NCBI GenBank assembly: GCA_026129335.1
Contig: JAHCIH010000019.1
Location: 1 to 36,670 of the forward strand
Length of the DNA stretch: 36,670 nt
Direction of reading: 5' to 3'
Origin: Anaerolineales bacterium
Lineage (GTDB): Bacteria; Chloroflexota; Anaerolineae; Anaerolineales; UBA11579
Made by a program: the position numbers and the translations under genes. Under the pieces are notes generated by a model. The model was not told the origin of the DNA and made no database searches. It saw only the letters and a program-made list of their open reading frames with translations. Below, in pieces: positions 15,741-22,886 of the stretch (the first letter of the stretch is position 1; every line of letters starts with the position of its first letter).

Positions 15741-16697
15741 TCATCCCTTCATCTTCATCCTTGCTTCTTCCGCGCAGCCCCAGCTGAGCGTGAAGCCCGC
15801 GCCGCCATGGCCATAGTTGTGCACCAGCCGCTTGCCGTCGGGCAGCGCCTCCGCCTCCAGGCGCACGGTGGGCCGCGCCGGGCGCAGGCCCACGCCTTCG
15901 CTGAGGATTTCGACCTCAGCGAAGGCCGGGTGCATGGCGGCGGCCTTGCGCAGGATGTCGGCGCGGTCGCTGGCGCGGAGGCTCAAGTCCCAATCGTTCT
16001 CCTGGGCGGTGCCGCCGAGCACGATATCGGCGCTGCGCGGGATGATGTAGCCCAGTGAATTAGGTCCTTCGTCGTCCAGCAGGGCTTCGCCGAAGCCATT
16101 GGGCCGCACGCGGGCGGTCTGGCCGCGCACGGGATAAACGCTGTCGTCGCCGGCCAGTTGACGGGAACCCAGACCGGTGCAGTTGATCACCACATCGGCA
16201 ACGGCCAGCGCCTCGTACATTGAGGCCACTTCCTTCTGCAGCAGTTCGCCGCCCAGCCGCCGGAACCAGGCGACCAGGTAGTCCATGTAAATGCTGGTGT
16301 CGATGACCACCGACTCGGTCTCGAAGCCGTCGCGGTAGCCGGCGGGCAGGCGACCAGGATCCAGGCGGCGGTAGTCGCCGCCGGCCGCGGCGGCCCACCA
16401 GGGCTCGGCCACCGGATGGTCGTAGAGGTCGTGGACGGTTACCGGCTGGCAGCCGCTGGCCGGGTCGGGCAGCAGCTGTTCGCGGAAAAATTGCAGGGAA
16501 ACGTTGGCCCAGCGGTTGACCCGCTCCAGGGGCTGGGCCAGGTAGGGGAACCACAGCGCGGCGGCCTGGTTGGAGGTGGTGTGCGGCGGCAGTTCTCGCG
16601 CCCAGATGGCAACCGGCAGCCCGGCGCGCAGCAGAGTGATGGCGGTCGACAGGCCGGAGACGCCGGCGCCGAGCACGAGGATGGGTTTGGCGGACAT
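15741..16697 (-). CDS. FAD-dependent amino-acid oxidase, DAO family
   Basis: 318 residues. The N-terminal ILVLGAGVSGLSTAITLL is an FAD-binding Rossmann motif. The C-terminal GLRPARPTVRLE and HNYGHGGAGFTLSWG segments match D-amino-acid oxidase, with the Arg of the first binding the substrate carboxylate and the second closing on the flavin. The size and both motifs match D-amino-acid or D-aspartate oxidases rather than glycine oxidase/ThiO, though that cannot be excluded. TATAAG ends 6 nt before the ATG and no Shine-Dalgarno site is seen, so the mRNA is probably leaderless. The stop overlaps an alternative start of the four-helix-bundle gene. Confidence 0.85.
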   Translation of the reverse strand: MSAKPILVLGAGVSGLSTAITLLRAGLPVAIWARELPPHTTSNQAAALWFPYLAQPLERVNRWANVSLQFFREQLLPDPASGCQPVTVHDLYDHPVAEPWWAAAAGGDYRRLDPGRLPAGYRDGFETESVVIDTSIYMDYLVAWFRRLGGELLQKEVASMYEALAVADVVINCTGLGSRQLAGDDSVYPVRGQTARVRPNGFGEALLDDEGPNSLGYIIPRSADIVLGGTAQENDWDLSLRASDRADILRKAAAMHPAFAEVEILSEGVGLRPARPTVRLEAEALPDGKRLVHNYGHGGAGFTLSWGCAEEARMKMKG

Positions 16698-16703
16698 AAC
16701 TGG

Positions 16704-16709
16704 CTTATA
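16704..16709 (-). promoter_or_regulatory. -10 box of a leaderless transcript (DAO gene)
   Basis: TATAAG on the minus strand, 6 nt before ATG 16697. Confidence 0.55.
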
Positions 16710-16739
16710 CTACATGGAATTCGCTTGTGGAGGTGGACG

Positions 16740-17777
16740 ATGGCGGAGCAACCCCCATACAAACCCAGCTGGGTGGACCGGCTGATGGACTACATGGACC
16801 AATCGCCGCTGCCCACCTGGGTCTTCTATGTTCTGATTTATGCCGCGATAGCGCTCTCGTTGCACCTCGCCCTCTGGGTGAGCGGCAACGCTCCGTGGGG
16901 GACGCTGGTGAGCAGCGCCTTTCGGGATGGCTATGTGCCCCTGGTCCTGGCCAGCCTCCACCACCTGAGGGGTGTCGCGGGGCGCAGCGTGGACCGCTAC
17001 GCCCCGTTGGTCAAGAAACGCAGTGCAGAGCTGGCGGCCCTGCGCTACCAAATGACCACCATGCCGGCCCGCACGGTGTTCTGGATTACTGTGGTCCTGC
17101 TGGTGTTGGTGCCGATTGTGACCGCCGAAGCAATCGCCGCCTACACCAGCGGCCCATCCGGCGCCGTAAACCCGCTGGCTTTTGCGCTGGTCGCGCCGGG
17201 ATTTCTCGGATATGTGGCAGCTTTTCTCTTGATCTATAGTTCCATCCGGCGGCTGAATCTGGTGCCTAAGGCTTACGCGCTGTTGGAGGACGTGGACATC
17301 TTCCACCAGCAGCCCTTGTATGCCTTTTCCACCCTGACCATGCGCACCGGCGGCATCATGATTGGCTTGCTGTACCTCGTGAGGCTGCTGGGAACCCTTC
17401 AAGGCGTCACCCTGAACCCGATTGATGTGGCGCTGAGTTTCGTGATCATCACACTCGGCATCCTGCTGTTCATCCTCCCGCTTTTGGGCCTCCAAGAGCG
17501 TTTGGCGGAGGCCAAGCTGGCGGAGTTGGAGAAAAATGGGCTGCAAATCAAAAAAGCGCAGGGCAAGATGTACGCCGCCCTGGAGGCAGATCGTTCCGAT
17601 GATGTGCGCATGCTGAATACGGGGATCAGCAGCCTGTACAAGATGCGCGAGCAGTTGAAAGACATCCCCACCTGGCCCTGGGCGCCGGGCGCCTTGCGCA
17701 ATTTCCTTTCGGCGGTGCTGCTGCCCATGGTGTTGTGGGGGATGCAGGTCGTGCTGGAGCGCTTCCTGACTTTCTAG
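16740..17777 (+). CDS. Integral membrane protein of unknown function
   Basis: 345 residues, not recognised. About six hydrophobic segments: residues roughly 27-50, 57-72, 115-140, 148-172, 203-222 and 232-252. A long amphipathic, Lys/Glu/Leu-rich stretch (LQERLAEAKLAELEKNGLQ, about 255-300) follows and probably forms a cytoplasmic coiled coil, before a final hydrophobic helix at the C-terminus. ATG 16740 follows GGAGGTGG at good distance. Single gene, divergent from the DAO gene with a 42-bp shared promoter region. No motif points to a substrate or enzyme activity. Confidence 0.75.
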   Translation: MAEQPPYKPSWVDRLMDYMDQSPLPTWVFYVLIYAAIALSLHLALWVSGNAPWGTLVSSAFRDGYVPLVLASLHHLRGVAGRSVDRYAPLVKKRSAELAALRYQMTTMPARTVFWITVVLLVLVPIVTAEAIAAYTSGPSGAVNPLAFALVAPGFLGYVAAFLLIYSSIRRLNLVPKAYALLEDVDIFHQQPLYAFSTLTMRTGGIMIGLLYLVRLLGTLQGVTLNPIDVALSFVIITLGILLFILPLLGLQERLAEAKLAELEKNGLQIKKAQGKMYAALEADRSDDVRMLNTGISSLYKMREQLKDIPTWPWAPGALRNFLSAVLLPMVLWGMQVVLERFLTF

Positions 17778-17801
17778 AGGTGGGCAGGGCACAACTGTTT
17801 G

Positions 17802-17821
17802 GGGCGCACGGCCGTGCGCCC
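17802..17821. repeat. REP-like perfect palindrome, copy 2
   Basis: Same 20-bp palindrome as at 7950-7969 (GGGCGCACGG plus complement), followed as there by TTAC. It lies in the gap after the membrane-protein gene. Confidence 0.8.
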
Positions 17822-17841
17822 TTACGCGGCGAGTGAAAAGC

Positions 17842-17873
17842 AAAAATCGCCGGCCAATGGCCGGCGATTTTTT
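17842..17873 (-). terminator. Bidirectional terminator after tRNA-Arg
   Basis: AAAAATCGCCGGCC and its complement around AAT form a 14-bp stem with T-runs in both directions. It ends tRNA transcription on the minus strand and could stop the plus-strand membrane-protein transcript. Confidence 0.85.
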
Positions 17874-17879
17874 GTTCAG

Positions 17880-17952
17880 CGCGCCCAGAAGGATTCGAAC
17901 CCTCAACCTACTGATCCGAAGTCAGTCGCTCTGTCCATTGAGCTATGGGCGC
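17880..17952 (-). tRNA. tRNA-Arg(TCG)
   Basis: Minus-strand sequence folds as a complete cloverleaf: 7-bp acceptor GCGCCCA/TGGGCGC, D arm GCTC...GAGC, anticodon arm ACTGA-CTTCGGA-TCAGT with anticodon TCG (reads CGA and possibly other CGN), variable region AGGTT, T arm GAGGG-TTCGAAT-CCTTC. Discriminator base is G and CCA is not encoded. It is a single tRNA with its own terminator. Confidence 0.95.
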
Positions 17953-17955
17953 TTA

Positions 17956-18016
17956 CCCAGCCGCTGCGCGGCTGGGTTTAAAGTTGCTACCGAGCTTTGC
18001 TCGGTAACGCAACTTT
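17956..18016. repeat. Two tandem hairpins in the tRNA-Arg 5' leader
   Basis: CCCAGCCGC-TGC-GCGGCTGGG (17956-17976), then AAAGTTGC...GCAACTTT (17980-18016) enclosing ACCGAGC...GCTCGGT. Read on the minus strand both lie between a TATAAT box (18025-18030) and the tRNA, so they would be part of the precursor. Confidence 0.7.
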
Positions 18017-18024
18017 GCGCAAGA

Positions 18025-18030
18025 ATTATA
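18025..18030 (-). promoter_or_regulatory. Possible -10 box for tRNA-Arg
   Basis: TATAAT on the minus strand; no convincing -35 at 16-18 bp. Confidence 0.35.
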
Positions 18031-18080
18031 CATTGCGCACTGGCTATCGCGTCGGGCAGCCAGACGAAGCCACAGTGCAG

Positions 18081-18086
18081 TAGACT
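18081..18086 (+). promoter_or_regulatory. -10 box of a leaderless transcript (alpha/beta hydrolase)
   Basis: TAGACT with 6 nt to ATG 18093. Confidence 0.45.
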
Positions 18087-18092
18087 TGTGCC

Positions 18093-18767
18093 ATGCCCGA
18101 CACCAGACTAACTTTCGAAGCCACGCCGCAGCAAGGCCGGGTATCGGCCTTGCTGCGGTTGCCAGAGGGCGCCAGCGCCCTCTTAGTGTTGGCGCACGGC
18201 GCGGGCACAGACATGCGCCACCGCTCGCTGGAGATGCTCAGCGAGCAGTTGGCCGCAAACGGCATCGCCACTTTTCGCTACAACTTCCCCTACAAAGAGA
18301 AGGGCCGCGGCGGCCCGAACCCCAAGCCAGTGCTCACCGCCACGGTACGGGCTGCCGTGCAAGCCGCCGCCGAGGCAGCGCCCGGCCTGCCGCTGTTCGC
18401 CGGCGGGCGCTCGATGGGCGGGCGGATGACTTCGCTGGCCGCCAGCGAGGCGCCGCTGCCCGGCGTGCGCGGCCTAGTCTTCTTCGGCTTCCCGCTGCAC
18501 GCAGCGGGCAAGCCGGGGACGGAGCGCGGCGAGCACCTCGCCGCGGTGAGCGTGCCGATGCTCTTCCTGCAAGGCCCGCGCGACACGCTGGCCCTGCCCG
18601 AGCTGCTCGAGCCGGTGGTCGCCGGCCTGGGCCGTCGCGCCCGGCTGCACATGCTGGCCGGGGCCGACCACAGCTACAAGGTGCTCAAGAGTTCGGGGCG
18701 CAGCGAAGCGGAGGTGTACGCCGAGGCAGCGGCTGTGGCCGCCGGCTGGATGGCGAAACAGAAATAA
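18093..18767 (+). CDS. Alpha/beta hydrolase of the TEX30/KANL3-like family
   Basis: 224 residues. The fold is shown by LLVLAHGAGTDMRH (oxyanion region), IATFRYNFPYKEKG, the nucleophile elbow GGRSMGGR with Ser107, and FLQGPRDTLA with Asp164, followed by GADHSY with His193 as the likely catalytic triad. Bacterial members are small hydrolases or acyl-processing enzymes of unknown substrate. TAGACT 6 nt before the ATG, without a Shine-Dalgarno site, suggests a leaderless mRNA. Its transcript shares a bidirectional terminator with glnA. Confidence 0.85.
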   Translation: MPDTRLTFEATPQQGRVSALLRLPEGASALLVLAHGAGTDMRHRSLEMLSEQLAANGIATFRYNFPYKEKGRGGPNPKPVLTATVRAAVQAAAEAAPGLPLFAGGRSMGGRMTSLAASEAPLPGVRGLVFFGFPLHAAGKPGTERGEHLAAVSVPMLFLQGPRDTLALPELLEPVVAGLGRRARLHMLAGADHSYKVLKSSGRSEAEVYAEAAAVAAGWMAKQK

Positions 18768-18796
18768 AAAGCGGCAGCCAGTGGCTGCCGCTTTTT
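18766..18796. terminator. Bidirectional terminator between hydrolase and glnA
   Basis: 15-bp perfect stem (AAAAAGCGGCAGCCA and complement, 1-nt centre) with A/T runs on both sides. Confidence 0.85.
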
Positions 18797-18813
18797 GGTT
18801 CTTGCGGTTCGGC

Positions 18814-20250
18814 CTAGAGCCCCGAATACAGATGGAACTCGTACGGCGAGGGGCGCAGGGCCACTTCCTGGATTTCGGTCTTTTTGATGTCTGTCCAGGC
18901 GTTGAGCACATCTTCAGTGAAGACGTCGCCGGCGAGCAGGTAGTCGTGGTCTTTCTCCAGGGCGGCGATGCTCTCGCCCAGGCTGCCGGGCACGCTCTTG
19001 ATCTGCGCCTTTTCGGAGCCGGTCAGGTCCCAGATGTTCTTGTCCAGCGGGCCGAAGCCGGCCTTGCGCGGGTCGATCTTGCGCTTGATGCCGTCCAGCC
19101 CGGCCATCAGGATGGCGGGGAAGGCGAAGTAGGGGTTGGCCATCGGGTCCGGGGCGCGGAACTCGATGCGCTTGGCTTTGGCGTTGCCCTTGCCGCTGAG
19201 GTACATGGGGATGCGGATGATGGCGCTGCGGTTGCGCTTGGAGAAGGCTACGTTGACCGGCGCTTCGTAGTGCGGCACCAGGCGGCGGTAGGAGTTGGTG
19301 GTGGGGGCGCAGAAGGCCAGCAGGCTGTCGATGTGGGTGAGAATGCCGCCGATGTAGTACATCGCCAAATCGGAGAGTTCGGCGTAGGACGCGCTGGCAT
19401 AGAACAGATTGGTGCCGCCCTTCCACAGGCTGTTGTGCACGTGCATGCCGGAGCCGTTGTCGCCGAAGAGTGGCTTGGGCATGAAGTTGGCCGTCAGGCC
19501 GTGGCGGCGGGCGGTGTTGCGCACCACGTACTTGTACTTGATCACCTTGTCGGCCATGCTCAGCAGGCTGTCGAAACGCATGTCGATTTCGCACTGCCCG
19601 GCCGAGGCCACCTCGTGGTGGTGCATCTCCACGTCCACGCCCCAGTCGCGCAGCAGCAGGCTCATCTCGCTGCGCACGTCTTGCAGGGTGTCGAAGGGCG
19701 GCAGCGGGAAGTAGCCGCCCTTGGTGCGGATGCGGTAGCCCAGGTTGTCGTCGCCCGGCTGCGGGCCGCTGTTCCAGCCGCCTTCGGGGCTATCCACGCG
19801 GAAGCCCATGTTGTGCGGGTCGATGGTGTAGGAGGAATGCGAGAAGAGGAAGAATTCCGCCTCAGGCCCCCAGTAGCTGGTGTCGGCCACGCCGCTCTTC
19901 TTCAAATAGTCTTCCGCCTTTTCGGCGATGAAGCGCGGGTCGCGGCTGTAGCGCACGCCGCGTTCCGGGTCGTGCACGTTGCAGATGAAGGTCAGCGTGG
20001 GGATGCTGAAGAACGGGTCGACGTGGGCGCTGGCTGGGTCCAGCTTGAGCAGCAGATCGGAGTCGTAGATGTTCTGAAAGCCGATGATGCTGGAGCCGTC
20101 GAAGCCCATGCCATCTTCAAGCACGGACTCGAGCTCGCCCACCGGCACGCTGGCGTGCTGCCACACGCCGAGGGTGTCGGTGAAGCGCAGGTCGATCATT
20201 TCGATGTTGTGGTCTTTGACCAGCCGGGAAATCTTTGCGGGAATTGCCAT
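18814..20250 (-). CDS. glnA: Glutamine synthetase, type I
   Basis: 478 residues. The enzyme makes glutamine from glutamate, ammonia and ATP. Conserved segments: the DGSSIIGF loop (Asp51-Ser54), GPEAEFFLF (metal-binding Glu), HHHEVASAGQCEID, FGDNGSGMHVHNSL, and NRSAIIRIP. Instead of the enterobacterial KNLYDL adenylylation site, the aligned segment reads DKNIWDL with Trp407, so adenylylation is not possible at that position. ATG 20250 is chosen because AAGGAG lies 6 nt before it; an in-frame codon at 20349 falls within the leader and would include the terminator. The promoter, twin hairpins and terminator upstream point to transcription antitermination by the ANTAR protein encoded next. Confidence 0.97.
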   Translation of the reverse strand: MAIPAKISRLVKDHNIEMIDLRFTDTLGVWQHASVPVGELESVLEDGMGFDGSSIIGFQNIYDSDLLLKLDPASAHVDPFFSIPTLTFICNVHDPERGVRYSRDPRFIAEKAEDYLKKSGVADTSYWGPEAEFFLFSHSSYTIDPHNMGFRVDSPEGGWNSGPQPGDDNLGYRIRTKGGYFPLPPFDTLQDVRSEMSLLLRDWGVDVEMHHHEVASAGQCEIDMRFDSLLSMADKVIKYKYVVRNTARRHGLTANFMPKPLFGDNGSGMHVHNSLWKGGTNLFYASASYAELSDLAMYYIGGILTHIDSLLAFCAPTTNSYRRLVPHYEAPVNVAFSKRNRSAIIRIPMYLSGKGNAKAKRIEFRAPDPMANPYFAFPAILMAGLDGIKRKIDPRKAGFGPLDKNIWDLTGSEKAQIKSVPGSLGESIAALEKDHDYLLAGDVFTEDVLNAWTDIKKTEIQEVALRPSPYEFHLYSGL

Positions 20251-20277
20251 TCTGTCTCCTTGTGTCGTTTGTTTGCA

Positions 20278-20320
20278 CAAAAAAAGTCTCCCGAGAGGTC
20301 CAAAGACCGCTCGGGAGACT
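20278..20320 (-). terminator. Conditional intrinsic terminator in the glnA leader
   Basis: On the minus strand AGTCTCCCGAG (20320-20310) pairs with CTCGGGAGACT (20295-20285); an inner GGTC/GACC extends the stem. Seven T follow (20285-20279). It lies about 28 nt before the glnA start, inside the transcript, so glnA needs read-through. Confidence 0.88.
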
Positions 20321-20366
20321 CCTTTGTCTTCCTGAAATGTGAGGGCCACGCACCTTTGCGTTGCCC
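20313..20366 (-). ncRNA. Twin-hexaloop ANTAR target RNA in the glnA leader
   Basis: P1 (20366-20343, minus strand): GGGC-A-ACGC, loop AAAGGT, GCGT-G-GCCC. P2 (20332-20313): GGA-AGAC, loop AAAGGA, GTCT-CCC. Both loops have six bases with A at position 1 and G at position 4, the signature described for RNA targets of ANTAR antiterminators (EutV, NasR). P1 and P2 are separated by 10 nt. The 3' arm of P2 (20319-20313) is the 5' arm of the terminator (20320-20310), so P2 and terminator cannot coexist. A GAF-ANTAR protein gene lies directly upstream. Confidence 0.8.
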
Positions 20367-20378
20367 AATCAAGACGAC

Positions 20379-20407
20379 ATCTTACGCAAAAGTAAGGCGC
20401 TTGTCAA
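20379..20407 (-). promoter_or_regulatory. Consensus promoter of glnA
   Basis: Minus strand TTGACA (20407-20402), 17-bp spacer, TAAGAT (20384-20379). The start point would be near 20372, giving a 120-nt leader. Confidence 0.85.
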
Positions 20408-20423
20408 CAGGGAATTTTGGAAA

Positions 20424-20502
20424 TTAACCACAAAGCCACGAAGGACACAAAGAAATTCTTAAAATGCTTCTTCTTTGTGTCCTCTGTGTTCTTTGTGGTT
20501 AA
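20424..20502. repeat. Dispersed inverted repeat, 'AACCACAAAG' family, copy 2
   Basis: Begins TTAACCACAAAG and ends CTTTGTGGTTAA, with inner GGACACAAAGAA / TTCTTTGTGTCC pairs. It is closely related to copy 1 at 13564. It separates the ANTAR gene from the glnA promoter. Confidence 0.85.
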
Positions 20503-20524
20503 GCAGGCAATCGCGGGGAACCTG

Positions 20525-21238
20525 CTATTCCTTGAAGGAGAGCTTGTCCATCAGCAGCACGGCCTCGGCCACTTCCTTGATTGACTTGCGCGTGTCCATG
20601 CTCTCTTTTTGGAGCAGCTTGAAGGCTTCCGGCTCGCTGAGGCCGCGGCGGCGCATCAGCACGCCCTTGGCGCGCTCCACCAACTTGCGCAAGGCCAGCG
20701 CCTCTTTCAACGCCAGGGTCTCCTCCAGCAGCAGCGCGTTCTCCACTGCACCGCCGGCCAGCTTGCCCACCGCGGCGAGCAGCTTGATCTCCATCTCGGC
20801 GTGCTGGTGCGGCTGCTTGTGCTGCACATTGATCACACCGACCACGCCGCGCTTGCTGAGGATCGGCACGGAGAGGAAGGCCTCGAAACGGTCCTCCGGC
20901 AGGCTGCGGAAGCCCTTGAAGCGCGCATCCTTGCTGGCGCCCTGCGCCAGGGCGACTGGCTCGTTCTGCACAGCCACCCAACCGGTGATGCCCTCGCCCA
21001 GCTTGAGCTTGATGTGCTGCAGCAGCGTGGGGTGCGGGTTGCGCGAGGCGCGCAGCACCAGCTCTTCGGCGTCTTTGTCCAGCACATAGACCAGCACGGA
21101 GTCGCCCCCGGTGACCTCGGCGGCAATACGCACAATCTCGTTGAGCACCTCGCTCAACTCGAAGCTGCTCACGGCCTGGGCGACCTGATAGAGCAATTCG
21201 AGCTCTTTTTGCAGAGCCTTGATCTCGTCGGCTGTCAT
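20525..21238 (-). CDS. GAF-ANTAR transcription antitermination regulator
   Basis: 237 residues. A GAF sensor domain (about 15-170: LYQVAQAVSSFELSEVL, LGEGITGWVAVQNEPV, FLSVPILSKRGVVGVINV) is joined by a coiled coil to a C-terminal ANTAR domain (about 178-232). The latter holds the family core: LVERAKGVLMRRRGLSEPEA, then FKLLQKESMDTRKSIKEVA. ANTAR domains bind twin-hexaloop RNAs and stop terminator formation. The nearest target is the glnA leader 160 bp downstream in the same orientation. The GAF ligand, perhaps a nitrogen-status metabolite, is unknown. There is no receiver domain, so no two-component phosphorylation is implied. TATAAT lies 8 nt before the ATG without a Shine-Dalgarno site. 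Confidence 0.93.
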   Translation of the reverse strand: MTADEIKALQKELELLYQVAQAVSSFELSEVLNEIVRIAAEVTGGDSVLVYVLDKDAEELVLRASRNPHPTLLQHIKLKLGEGITGWVAVQNEPVALAQGASKDARFKGFRSLPEDRFEAFLSVPILSKRGVVGVINVQHKQPHQHAEMEIKLLAAVGKLAGGAVENALLLEETLALKEALALRKLVERAKGVLMRRRGLSEPEAFKLLQKESMDTRKSIKEVAEAVLLMDKLSFKE

Positions 21239-21246
21239 GGAGCGGG

Positions 21247-21252
21247 ATTATA
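21247..21252 (-). promoter_or_regulatory. -10 box of a leaderless transcript (GAF-ANTAR gene)
   Basis: TATAAT on the minus strand, 8 nt before ATG 21238. Confidence 0.6.
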
Positions 21253-21280
21253 CGGCAGTGTGACCAAACGGCGGGCCATG

Positions 21281-22792
21281 CTACTGCGGGAACTCGCGGT
21301 CTGGCAGGGTGTAGTAGTTGTACACCGCCTGGGCCAGGTCGGCGAACATGCGCGAAGCGGGGTCGTAGATCAGCTGCACAGGATGGTAGAGGAAGATGAC
21401 GATGACGTAATCGCCGGTGGGGCTGAAGACGATGCCGCCATCCGCCATGGTGTTGATCACGCCCGTGTTGGGGTTGGTCACCCAGCCGTGCTTGTGGGCG
21501 ATGCGGGTGCCCTCGGGGGCGCCGGCCTCCAGCAGCAGGGCGATGCGGTTCAGGCTGAGCAGGTTGAGCATGTCCTGGCACTCGGCCTGGGTGATGCGGC
21601 CCTGGAACACGGCAGAGAGCGCCCCGCCGCCGTTCTGGGCGCACTGGTACATGTCGGCCAGCAGCATGCCCATGTCGGACGGTGTCGTCTGGGTGTAGGG
21701 GTCGGGGTCTGTGAACACGTCCGTGCGGTCCATCGCCGGGGTGGTGTAGCGGTGCAGCAGCGGCGCGCCGATGCGGAACTGGCCGGCCATAAAGGTGTTC
21801 TCCAGGCCCAGGGTCTGCATGTCGTCGGTGATGCGCAGCGGGGCGACCAGCGGGTCGATCACAGCTTCCATCAGGCGGTCCGAGGCGTCGTTGTCCGAGA
21901 GCACCACCATGTCGTTCATATAACGCAGCATGGCCTCGCTCGGCTCGCCGTCCAGGTGGGCGTACACCGAGACCAGCAGGGGTATCTTGATCAGGCTCAT
22001 CGCCGAAAAGGTGATGTCGGGGTCCGTGTTCAGGTTGCGCCCCTGCTGGTAGATGAAATGCATCTCCTGGCCGCTGGCCAGGTCCTGGAAATAGATGTCG
22101 GCCAGGCCGTCGTAGCCGGCCACGTCCATGATCTGCTGCAGCTGCACCTGCAGGTTCTGCAGGTTGGGGCGCGCCGGGCTGCTCTCCTGCAGGCCCAGGC
22201 GCACGGTGCGCTGGCTGGGGGAGAACAGCGCGGTTTCAATGGAGCGCATCGCCTGCTCCACGTTGAGCACCGTACCGGGCTGGCCCAGGTCGAACTGGGT
22301 GGTGCCGGGCACCGCCTGGGCGGGGGCCGGCGGCCGGTCGTAGCGGGCGCCGATCTCCTGCACCAGGTAGTTCTGCAGGCGTTCTTCGGAATAGCGCGCA
22401 TCCAGCGGCACTTCGGCCGGGTTGGAGAGGTTGCCCCACAGGTAATCCCAGAAGCCGCCCCAGAAGGAAGATGAGGTGCGCTCCAGGTCGGCGGCGGCGA
22501 TCATCGCCTCCAGGTTGAGGGCGAACTCCACCTGCGAGGGCGACATGTGGATCAGCGCATCGCCGTATTCCAGCTCGACCGGCAGGCCGTAGACGGAGAG
22601 CAGCCGCTCGGCGGCAGCCTGGCGGCTGAGGCCGCCCACCGGCACGCCGGCGATCACCAGGCCGGAGGGGAAATTGGCCCGGTCACGGCTGTAGGCGATG
22701 AGCTGCAGGGTGAGCAGCACCACGGTGCCGATGAGCAGCACACTGGAAAACCAACGGATGAAGGATGTGCGCGGGCGGACGTACAGGGTCAT
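21281..22792 (-). CDS. Membrane-anchored class A beta-lactamase-like serine hydrolase
   Basis: 503 residues. An N-terminal membrane segment (about 17-34) is followed by a YoaR/VanW-associated peptidoglycan-binding-type region (FPSGLVIAGVPVGGLSRQAA, 41-100). The C-terminal half is a penicillin-recognising serine hydrolase with all three motifs in order: SLIK (Ser266, Lys269), SDN (299-301) and a KHG variant of KTG in AHKHGWV. Extracytoplasmic location suggests cell-wall processing rather than resistance; the Thr-to-His change in KTG is unusual for a lactamase. ATG 22792 lacks a Shine-Dalgarno site but has TATACT 14 nt upstream (22812-22807), so the leader is very short. It is divergent from the proline dehydrogenase gene. 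Confidence 0.82.
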   Translation of the reverse strand: MTLYVRPRTSFIRWFSSVLLIGTVVLLTLQLIAYSRDRANFPSGLVIAGVPVGGLSRQAAAERLLSVYGLPVELEYGDALIHMSPSQVEFALNLEAMIAAADLERTSSSFWGGFWDYLWGNLSNPAEVPLDARYSEERLQNYLVQEIGARYDRPPAPAQAVPGTTQFDLGQPGTVLNVEQAMRSIETALFSPSQRTVRLGLQESSPARPNLQNLQVQLQQIMDVAGYDGLADIYFQDLASGQEMHFIYQQGRNLNTDPDITFSAMSLIKIPLLVSVYAHLDGEPSEAMLRYMNDMVVLSDNDASDRLMEAVIDPLVAPLRITDDMQTLGLENTFMAGQFRIGAPLLHRYTTPAMDRTDVFTDPDPYTQTTPSDMGMLLADMYQCAQNGGGALSAVFQGRITQAECQDMLNLLSLNRIALLLEAGAPEGTRIAHKHGWVTNPNTGVINTMADGGIVFSPTGDYVIVIFLYHPVQLIYDPASRMFADLAQAVYNYYTLPDREFPQ

Positions 22793-22806
22793 AGCAAGAC
22801 CGGATG

Positions 22807-22812
22807 AGTATA
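22807..22812 (-). promoter_or_regulatory. Extended -10 box for the serine hydrolase gene
   Basis: TGATATACT on the minus strand, 14 nt before the ATG; the same TGATATACT string precedes the cox operon. Confidence 0.45.
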
Positions 22813-22886
22813 TCACCTGGGATTCCGTGCTAGAATCCGGCCAATTAGGGTTTTATGAATCCCGGCTCACTGAGCAAAACTCCAAG

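Noticed and set aside
17880..18030. tRNA-Arg as phage attachment site
   Set aside because: No integrase and no second copy of the tRNA 3' end in the window; the phage-like genes are 13 kb away.
20251..20349. N-terminal extension of glnA to 20349
   Set aside because: It runs through the leader terminator and is not found in GS proteins; ATG 20250 has a strong ribosome-binding site.
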